Source: Mytilus trossulus (lineage: Eukaryota; Mollusca; Bivalvia; Mytilida; Mytilidae). From it: DNA of 64,000 nucleotides. Every line of letters starts with the position of its first letter. The first letter of the stretch is position 1. A model generated the notes under the pieces. The model did no database searches. It worked only from the letters and a program-made list of their open reading frames with translations, and was not told where the DNA came from. A program made the translations under genes and the position numbers. This document shows, in pieces, positions 57,901 through 64,000 of the stretch. The stretch is taken from positions 5,240,117 to 5,304,116 of the forward strand of contig NC_086386.1 of assembly GCF_036588685.1 (NCBI RefSeq), read 5' to 3'.

Positions 57901-60900
57901 AGCAGCCTCATTGACCTTATACCACATCTTTTATAAAAATGAAGATGTGGTATTATTGCCAATGATACAACTATCCACAAAAGACCAAAATGTATTTATA
58001 ATGTATGTGAAATAAAATCTAAATCTCACCTGAATCAATTTCGCAATATATACAGCTGAGTTTGCGTTTAGATGATTAGCTGAAAAAAGTACAGTAATGT
58101 TGTATGAGAATAGAATATGAATAGCAAATTTCAATTAGTCATCACGCTCAAACTAATTCTCCTTTGTCTGTGACGTTATGATGACACACTGATCCAGTGG
58201 TTTTCAGTGAATTGAAATCTTATTTTGTACTTCAACATTATATTGACACACTAATCGAATGATCTTCAGTGAAATCTTATTTCTTACTTCGACGTTATAT
58301 TGACACAGTGATTCAGTGGTTTATAGTTAAATCTTATTTATTATTTTGATCTAATATTGACACACTGATCAAGCGGTTTACAGTAAAATCTTATTTCTTA
58401 CTTTGTTCTTATACTGACACACTGATTCAGTGGTTTACAGTTAAATCTTATTTATTATTTTGATCTAATATTGACACACTGATCAAGCGGTTTACAGTAA
58501 AATCTTAGTTCTTATTTTATTCTTATATTGACACACTGATTCAGCGGTTTACAGTAAAATCGTATGTCTTACTTTGTTCTTATATTGACACACTGATCAA
58601 GTGGTTTACAGTAAAATCTTTTTTCTTACTTTGATATTATATTGACACACTGATTCAGTAGTTCACAGTGAAATCTTATTTCTTCAAATTCTGCTATAAG
58701 ATATGTATATACAAGATGCTAGAAATTTTTATGAGACAGTAACCAATCAAATATATGTTTTCCCTACATGTTAATCTATACTTCGTCTTCCTTATTTATT
58801 CTTTAGACATGAATTATTCTTTAATATAAATAATGAGTAGTTGCTAATACATTAAGTACAAGCAAGATGATAAGTATATTTTTCATGTGAAAAGGGTACA
58901 TGGTTAACTTACTTGATAAGTCAAGGTGTGTTAATGTTTTGTTACATTTTAGACATTCCTGTAAGTACTTCACTCCGGTAGGGTCCATTCCAACACGGGA
59001 TAATTTCTGAAATACAAGATGCAAAGAATATTTTAGTACAATTTAGGATTGTTTTCTACTGAAATTTAATTTTTCGTACGCCTTTTCTGTCATTAGTTAT
59101 GAGTAGCACGTACGTATAATGAGCGGTCGGGTTTGCAGAAATTTGGCATTTTTTTTTTTATTTAAATGAATTGATCAAAGATGAAATTAGCAATAATTAC
59201 AAATTTTCGTTTATTTTAAAATACAGACGCTTTATTTTCAAATATATGTATATTTGATTTACAACGTCCTATTTCAATCATTTAGTTTGTTTTGTAGTTG
59301 ATCGTACAATTACATTGAGACAATTGAAAGAATTTGTACATGTTTCATATTTCTTTTTTTTTCTTAAATTGGTGGCAGTGCCAATTTGTTGGGGAACGTA
59401 AAACGTTCAACTCTGAAAAATTCGCAACATGCAATATGTTTGGTACGATTTCACCAAGTAAAGCTGATGTTCAGGCTCCCTAACTATTTGTAAGATGTTT
59501 ATATAAAAAAGAAGATATGGTATGATTGCCAATTATACAAATCTCCACAAGTGACAAAAAATGACACAAAAATTAGCAACTTTTAGCCACCGTAGGGCCT
59601 TCAACAATGAAGAAAGATCATACCGCACAGTCAGCTATAAAAGACACCGAAATGACAATGTAAAACTAACGGCCTAATTTATGTACCAAAAGAGAACGAA
59701 AAACAAATATGAAACACATAAACAAACGACAACCACTGAAATACAGGCTCCTGACTTGGGATAGGCACATGCATATGCGGTATGGGCTTTTCTCATTGTT
59801 GAAGGCCGTACGGTGACCTATTATAGTTGTTAATGTTTGTGTCATTTTTGGTCTTTTGTGGATAGTTGTGTCATTGGCAATCATACCACATCTTCTTTTT
59901 TATACATTCATACATTAATCCATATATTTTCACACGAAACCAGGACAAAAGTACAGGTGTATCATGTTTTCTTGTTGTAGAATATCTACCACAGTGTAAA
60001 AAATCGGAACGCAAAATTCAAGAAATCAAAAATAAGCCACTGTACATTTAAATATATATAGCCCAGGTGGTCGTGTGGTCTAGCGGGACGGCTGCAGTGC
60101 AGGCGATTTGGTGTCAAGATATCACAGTAGCATGGGTTCGAATCCCAGCGAGGGAAGAACAAAAATTTGAGAAAGCAAATTTACAGATCTAACATTGTTG
60201 GGTTGATGTTTAGACGAGTTGAATATACATTATGTACACAGCCATGTATCCACATCATTGGTTGCGATCCGATGGATAGATCTGTTGTAGAGTTGTCACT
60301 GACTCAGACGTACATTGTGTACTATAAATATAATTATTTTCTGTGACTGTATCTTACATTAATTTGTAGGATCCTTTACTACAGATAATTGAGCTGATCT
60401 GTAACAAGAACATCTCTATGCCTTATATATCATGTGTAGTACGACGCTAGATTAAAACTGACGAGGAAAGGTAACACACAGCCACCGAAAGCTTAATATT
60501 GTAGAGTCCAGGTGTTCGTGTGGTCTTCAGTGCAGGCGATTTGGTGTCACGATATCATAGTAGCATGGGTTCGAATCCCGGCGAGGGAAAAACAAAAATT
60601 TGCGAAAGCAAATTTACAGATCTAACATGGAGGTTGATGTTTAGACGAGTTGTATATAATATGTATATTATAATGATGTAAACTTACTACGTGTGTGATA
60701 AATACATTTTCCCTAAGCGCTTCTGCTATATGATGCATCCCCTTACTGCCAAGGTCATTCTCTGACAAGTCCAACTCTGTTATTTTGGAATTATTCTGAA
60801 AAAGCGAGAAACAAATATGTAACATGATAAGAAACATTTCATTGTGTTTCCATTGCTGTTAGTACTAGAGATTTGCACATGTCTTTATAATAATGGAGTG

Positions 60901-63592
60901 ATACGGGTCTTTATTTCATTTTTTGTTTTCTTATTTTCGACATACAGTTGTGTTGGGTTTTGTTTTGAGCGAACACGCTCATGTATGCCTCTTTGTATAT
61001 CGTTGTTGTAACCGAATATAATATTGGCAGGATCATAACAAAGAAAGCCTCTAAAATAGCATATAAACACTGAAACTGATACATTTCTCATACATATGTG
61101 TGTGCTGTCTCTATAAGACATGCTATATATACTTACAAATTGTGTTTTATCTATTGCTATGGTGCCCTTCGCAACTACTGTTTTAGCTATATTATTGTAG
61201 CGTCCCTCGTTCAGGATGTTGTTTACTTATAAGAGGATATATACTTACGACTAGTGTTGTAGCTATTGTATTGGTGCGGTGTCCCTACCAGAGGATATAT
61301 TACATATAAGAGGATATATACTTACGACTAGTGTTGTAGCTATTGGCCTGACGTCCATTTCGTTCATCAACAGACAAGACAGATTACATGTCGGTTTTTC
61401 GATCTGACGTAGGAACGTTGTAGATGGTAAAAGGTCGTCCTTTTCGCACATTGAGGCATAATACTTTTTCACATCGAACTTTGAAAAGTTAGGCTCTGCT
61501 TCGGGTTCTAGAAAAAAAAGATAATGATGTAAAACATGATGTTTTCAAAAACATATTCGTCTACTTTACAAGTGAATGACAAGACGAGGGTCAATTAGAT
61601 TGATATTATTACTTGATTAACGTAACCCAAAACAAAAATACCTAAGATCTTGTTTATTCTTATTTAAATTTAATTTAAATGGCACCTTTTTAGCCGCTTA
61701 CTAAACAGGCCGATATACCAGCTGTAAACATGTCGAAATTATTGACAGCTTAATATGATGATATTATCGCTATTTTGTGCATTTTTCCTTTAATCTTTTT
61801 TGTGATAATTTTGTGCTGTACCAGCTCAAGCGACAAAAATCAATCTCGTTGAGATAATCAACGATAATCTATAATTATCGACAGCTATATAGGACGATAT
61901 TATCGACAGCTAAAAAGGACGAAACAGTAACTAACGTTAAACATTTTAACATTGCCAATCGACAAAACCCTTCGTTCCGTTGGTTGGTACATTTTACATT
62001 TTTATTTTGTCAGGCTTTGGAGATTTTCCCCGTTTGATTGTACTCCTCTTTTCTTAAGAGAAGTCGACATCAGCTACAGTAAAGCATGTCGATATTAAAC
62101 ATTTATTTCCATTGCCATACCAAAAGATGAAGATTTTTTCACTTACAAAAATTCCTATTTGCTGAAATTAATTTTCGATGGTGAATTTAACAACGCATAT
62201 TATGTTGTCTTTAAATGCATATCATTAAAAAATGTAAGAGACTCACTTAAAATGAAATATATAATGAGTTCGATGGTACGTTTTGTCAATTTGAAATCCG
62301 GCTGTCTACACACTTAAAATACAAAATTAATACCGAAAGTATCATTATAAAATATCGCATACGCATTTTCACTGCAAATTGTTTATTGGTTCGAATTCAC
62401 ATTATGATAAAAACTATACTAAGATGTGGTAAGCAATAATTCTGGTGGTCTTAATCCTTTACAAACTATTAACCTACAAACATTTATATAAAGATTTAAT
62501 ACTTTTTTTGCAAAAATACTATTTTGATGAAAAAAATGTAAAAACGATAGACAGAAGCATGTTTATACTACAGTGTGGATGTTCAAGAAATACCTGGTAA
62601 TGGAAAATACATTTTCATGCATGGTAATCCGTGATATATGTGTTTTCATACATGATATATATTGTGACATTTCCGGCTGAATGTGTTTATTCCCGTTTAC
62701 CTCGGTTCAGGGAATACAAACCATAAGCCAGTTTGAGACCCGAATAACTCATAAATATGTTGTTCAATATTACATATTGTGTAACCTGGTTAATATTACG
62801 ATCAAGTGACGCAATATGTATTTAAATTTTATGAACTCTTTGTTTCTATATAATATATATTATTGACGGTCAACATTAAAAATCTTTAAAAAAACTATGT
62901 ATTAGGGTTTTTTCACGATATAAATCATGCTTACCTAAATCTTTGTTCATACATCTGGAACACATGACGTGCACTTATACTAAATGCAAATAATATATTC
63001 TCAACTATATATACTAATTTTACCTTGTGAAAAAGGAACACACGTAATATGCGAAACTGTTGAGGAGTTTGTCATCCTGAATCCCCCCCCAAAAAAAAAT
63101 TAAATTAAAAGACAATTCCAACATCCAGTTAAAAAGGTCATTTTAACCCTTATTATTCTTTGATAAAGCTGGTCTTCATAAGTGTGAAACTTATCAGAAA
63201 GTCCAAGATTAAGTCAAAATTAAAATATACAAACCATCAAAGTAATATGCATCTAGTTCTTCTTCCGTTAGGTCCTCCACCTCAATGGGTGTACAGGCAC
63301 GGTTTACTTTTGGTGTAGATATTCGTCGTGCAGCAGTAAGGAACATTGTCGTTTCTCTCATCTTTTTCTCAGGTTCCACATTTTCATCATTCCTACTCGT
63401 AATGACAGCAATATCTGGTGATACTGGGTAATTGTCTTCTCCATCCTGTATATTGTATTTTGAATTAGGCTCTACAGATTTGGCCCGTTCTATGCGTACT
63501 TGTTTACTTTCTGCAAAAGTTCTAGATCCCTGTGCACTATGTCGTAACTTCTTTACAGGATCCGTGGCCAAAGTCATTACTGATGTCATCAT
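51639..63592 (-). CDS. Leucine-rich-repeat (LRRC74-like) protein with two C-terminal EF-hands
   Basis: Twelve exons on the minus strand join in frame to 625 codons: 63592-63235, 61507-61326, 60795-60688, 59006-58913, 58079-58030, 57304-57223, 56900-56815, 56020-55826, 54884-54789, 53480-53220, 52526-52441, 51918-51639. Residues 1-120 are charged and low in hydrophobics. About 140-415 are ribonuclease-inhibitor-type LRRs (ITELDLSENDLGSKGMHHIA, LRHLDLSWNHLRGRGASEVV). About 487-498 (DKDSDNNITKQE) and 523-534 (DLDENHNIDLHE) are two complete EF-hand loops 36 residues apart, so a calcium-binding pair is likely. No signal peptide or membrane segment is seen; it is probably intracellular. The LRR part resembles LRRC74A/B of animals. 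Function is unknown to me. Confidence 0.92.
52441..52526 (-). CDS. LRR/EF-hand gene exon 11 (EF-hand 2, first part)
   Basis: Acceptor ACTTGACAG; donor TTCA|GTGAGT. Encodes RFSLELSEDKLESLMNKL and the loop start DLDENHNIDL; the loop is finished by HE in the next exon. Confidence 0.9.
53220..53480 (-). CDS. LRR/EF-hand gene exon 10 (linker and EF-hand 1)
   Basis: Acceptor TTCATAG; donor TTG|GTATGT; 87 codons. A helical, charged linker (DDEFLDAYEELQNIRDIHVY) leads to the EF-hand LIDLFRQF-DKDSDNNITKQE with all expected loop ligands (D1, D3, D5, T9, E12). Confidence 0.92.
53788..54232. mobile_element. 445-bp inverted-repeat element (MITE-like)
   Basis: Arms of about 200 bp (53788-53987 and 54036-54232) are inverted copies at high identity: 'gtggtcctggccattgattg', 'acagattatgtgaacgtttg' and 'ctgtggggtcaccaaaggtt' all reappear reversed. 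Outer ends atagaatcat and atgattctat are exact inverses. No coding capacity. It sits in the intron between exons 10 and 9 of the LRR/EF-hand gene. Confidence 0.88.
54266..54600 (+). repeat. Dispersed repeat family G copy
   Basis: 'gtgaatgtgtcaaagcgaca', 'gcagacaacagccgaaggcc', 'atgggtcttcaatgtagcga', 'aggctcctgacttgggacag' and 'gcggggttaaacatgtttat'. I recognise this as a highly abundant mussel repeat. It follows the 445-bp element at once. Confidence 0.7.
54789..54884 (-). CDS. LRR/EF-hand gene exon 9 (last LRR)
   Basis: Acceptor CTATTGCAG; donor GAG|GTAAAT; 32 codons, phase 0. Encodes LTSNPFTTDGAIAILKCLEL and VLKNLHLE. Confidence 0.88.
54960..55215 (+). repeat. Probable dispersed repeat in intron 8-9
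   Basis: Contains 'gcgattgctgccttgtagcg', 'gagatatggctgtctcttaa' and 'cgcaaatggtgtcaagggag'. It has higher GC than its surroundings and overlapping open frames in two registers, a look I associate with mussel interspersed repeats. No splice borders support an exon. Confidence 0.45.
55260..55715 (+). repeat. Dispersed repeat family C, longest copy
   Basis: 'agttctaagtggtgacgctg', 'aatgaattgacagttaagga', 'ataaccgatgaaacctatcg', 'ggtgcaacatccggagcaga' and 'gtttattttcaacttacgag'. The 92-codon frame at 55441 is a by-product of this repeat, not a gene. It ends about 110 bp from exon 8. Confidence 0.7.
55826..56020 (-). CDS. LRR/EF-hand gene exon 8 (two LRRs)
   Basis: Acceptor ATGTTTTAG; donor AAG|GTAATA; 65 codons. 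Encodes VELIDVNLSWNGLGEEGSIA and HTLRKLDLTNTRINFTHLGH. Confidence 0.92.
56815..56900 (-). CDS. LRR/EF-hand gene exon 7 (LRR)
   Basis: Acceptor TTTTTTCAG; donor TTGC|GTAAGT. Encodes NLTLRHLDLSWNHLRGRGAS and EVVKAIC. Confidence 0.92.
57223..57304 (-). CDS. LRR/EF-hand gene exon 6 (LRR)
   Basis: Acceptor TTTTTACCAG; donor ATAT|GTAAGT. Encodes ENDFIVELVLKENDLDDEAG and CKMAKSI. Confidence 0.9.
57665..57995. repeat. Two family A copies fused tail to tail
   Basis: A plus copy ('gttgaaggccgtactttgac' ... 'gaccttataccacatctttt') meets a reversed end ('gaagatgtggtattattgcc', 'caactatccacaaaagacca') at about 57935. The junction forms a local palindrome around ataccacatctt/aagatgtggtat. Confidence 0.7.
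58030..58079 (-). CDS. LRR/EF-hand gene exon 5 (50 bp)
   Basis: Acceptor TTTTTTCAG; donor CAG|GTGAGA. It completes the LRR begun in the previous exon (HLDLS, then TNHLNANSAVYIAKLIQ). Phases fit on both sides. Confidence 0.88.
58172..58690 (+). repeat. 57-bp minisatellite, about nine copies, partly as dimers
   Basis: Core 'tgacacactgattcagtggt' + 'ttacagt(t/a)aaatcttattt' + 'ttattttgatctaatat'. Copies alternate between a gattcagtgg and a gatcaagcgg type, suggesting a 114-bp higher-order unit. It lies in the intron between exons 5 and 4 of the LRR/EF-hand gene. Confidence 0.88.
58913..59006 (-). CDS. LRR/EF-hand gene exon 4 (LRR)
   Basis: Acceptor TGTATTTCAG; donor TCAA|GTAAGT. Encodes KLSRVGMDPTGVKYLQECLK and NKTLTHLDLS. 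Confidence 0.9.
59502..59896. repeat. Two family A copies fused head to head (foldback)
   Basis: A reversed copy (59502-59770: 'gaagatatggtatgattgcc', 'agggccttcaacaatgaaga', 'acaaacgacaaccactgaaa', 'ctcctgacttgggataggca') runs straight into a plus copy (59773-59896: 'atgcggtatgggcttttctc', 'gaaggccgtacggtgaccta', 'ttggcaatcataccacatct'). The outer ends tataaaaaagaag and cttcttttttata are exact inverses. Confidence 0.78.
60062..60240 (+). repeat. tRNA-derived SINE, copy 1
   Basis: The head has an RNA polymerase III A box (gtggtctagcgggacgg) and B box (gggttcgaatcccag) about 55 bp apart. This is the layout of a class-II (Leu/Ser-like) tRNA-derived SINE. A conserved body follows ('caaatttacagatctaacat', 'ggttgatgtttagacgagtt'). 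The sequence on to about 60480 may be the rest of the same element. It is not a functional tRNA: no clean acceptor stem closes it. Confidence 0.75.
60508..60660 (+). repeat. tRNA-derived SINE, copy 2 with broken A box
   Basis: Same head and body as copy 1, but about 13 bp of the A-box region are lost ('gtggtcttcagtgcaggcga'). It ends about 28 bp from the splice donor of LRR/EF-hand exon 3. Confidence 0.75.
60688..60795 (-). CDS. LRR/EF-hand gene exon 3 (one LRR)
   Basis: Acceptor CTTTTTCAG; donor GTA|GTAAGT; 36 codons, phase 0. Carries ITELDLSENDLGSKGMHHIA, a textbook ribonuclease-inhibitor-type LRR. Confidence 0.93.
61231..61345 (-). repeat. 77-bp duplication copying the exon 2 end and its donor
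   Basis: A segment of at least 37 bp containing 'acttacgactagtgttgtag' occurs at 61231 and again at 61308. The intron therefore holds a second copy of the last exon bases plus GTAAGT, 77 bp downstream of the real donor. Confidence 0.85.
61326..61507 (-). CDS. LRR/EF-hand gene exon 2
   Basis: Acceptor TTTTCTAG; donor AGTC|GTAAGT. It encodes FDVKKYYASMCEKDDLLPST and the first LRR-like block CNLSCLLMNEMDVRPIATTL. Confidence 0.9.
61508..63234 (-). other. LRR/EF-hand intron 1
   Basis: 1.7 kb of AT-rich intron. Short echoes such as 'cgacagcta' recur around 61740-61910. No repeat copy or exon recognised. Confidence 0.5.
63235..63592 (-). CDS. LRR/EF-hand gene exon 1 (coding start)
   Basis: ATG ATG at 63592-63587, with an in-frame TGA immediately before it; donor GATG|GTTTGT. 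It encodes a polar N-terminus ending VEDLTEEELDAYYFD. A possible acceptor (ATATGACAG, ending 63599) suggests a 5' UTR intron upstream. Confidence 0.85.
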
Positions 63593-63598
63593 TCAAAT

Positions 63599-64000
63599 CT
63601 GTCATATAAAAAAATCACAACACTAAAAATTATTAAACTCCAAAGTACATGTAGTAGCAATTCAAAGATATGTCATTTGTCAGGATATCTAATCATAAAG
63701 CATAAATAATAGTACATAATTTAATTAGAGGGTAGACTGTAATGTTAGGGTTCTAGAGGGAAATTAATAAACTGACCGTTACAATATAATATATATAACA
63801 ACGTAAACAAACATTTATCCATGAACACATGGAATTAAAGGATACTATCTAAAACAGACAGCAACCCACACATTCATTAATACCGTTTTGTTAAATTTGA
63901 TTATATATGGCAAAATAAAATAGACAAACGAGAAAATATAATTTTACAATCACATTACTATTAGTTCCTTTTTAGCCTCTCATTCAAAATATCAATTTCA
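63599..64000. other. Upstream of the LRR/EF-hand coding start
   Basis: AT-rich with no frame. It probably holds a 5' UTR intron or the promoter of the minus-strand gene. No core promoter element could be singled out. Confidence 0.4.

Noticed and set aside
60062-60160. tRNA gene
   Set aside because: A and B boxes are present, but there is no clean acceptor stem and the same body continues as an interspersed element with a second damaged copy nearby; called SINE.

Overview
The window looks like nuclear DNA of a bivalve mollusc, most likely a mussel (Mytilus-like). The DNA is AT-rich, genes are split into short exons with GT..AG introns, and dozens of copies of short dispersed repeats resemble the repeat background I know from mussel sequence. 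The organism call is inference from repeat recognition and animal gene families, not from a search.

Three protein-coding genes can be reconstructed exon by exon. (1) 2158-9482, minus strand: fucose-1-phosphate guanylyltransferase (FPGT), the GDP-fucose salvage enzyme; three exons are visible and the first exon(s) were not found. (2) 28878-50972, plus strand: a Notch-ligand-like protein with a signal peptide, MNNL region, DSL domain, nine EGF repeats and a hydrophobic C-terminus with essentially no cytoplasmic tail; nine exons join in frame to 604 codons plus stop. (3) 51639-63592, minus strand: a 625-residue protein with ribonuclease-inhibitor-type leucine-rich repeats (LRRC74-like) followed by two paired EF-hands; twelve exons join in frame. 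Genes 2 and 3 converge tail to tail, about 0.65 kb apart. GDP-fucose also feeds O-fucosylation of EGF repeats in Notch proteins, but the proximity of FPGT to a Notch ligand is probably coincidence.

Layout: 1-2157 is downstream of FPGT; 2158-9482 is FPGT with two repeat-bearing introns; 9483-28877 is a repeat-rich gene desert. The desert holds an inverted pair of 16-bp tandem arrays about 3 kb apart, a 5'-truncated RTE-type retrotransposon with a 10-bp target duplication lying between those arrays, a GC-rich MITE, two diverged copies of a 600-bp repeat, and a very homogeneous 35-bp satellite (22 full copies). 28878-50972 is the Notch-ligand gene with an 11.7-kb first intron packed with repeats. 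51639-63592 is the LRR/EF-hand gene, whose introns carry a 445-bp inverted-repeat element, a 57-bp minisatellite, two tRNA-derived SINEs and head-to-head repeat fusions. 63599-64000 is its upstream or 5'-UTR-intron sequence. No rRNA, functional tRNA, CRISPR array or prokaryotic operon is visible.
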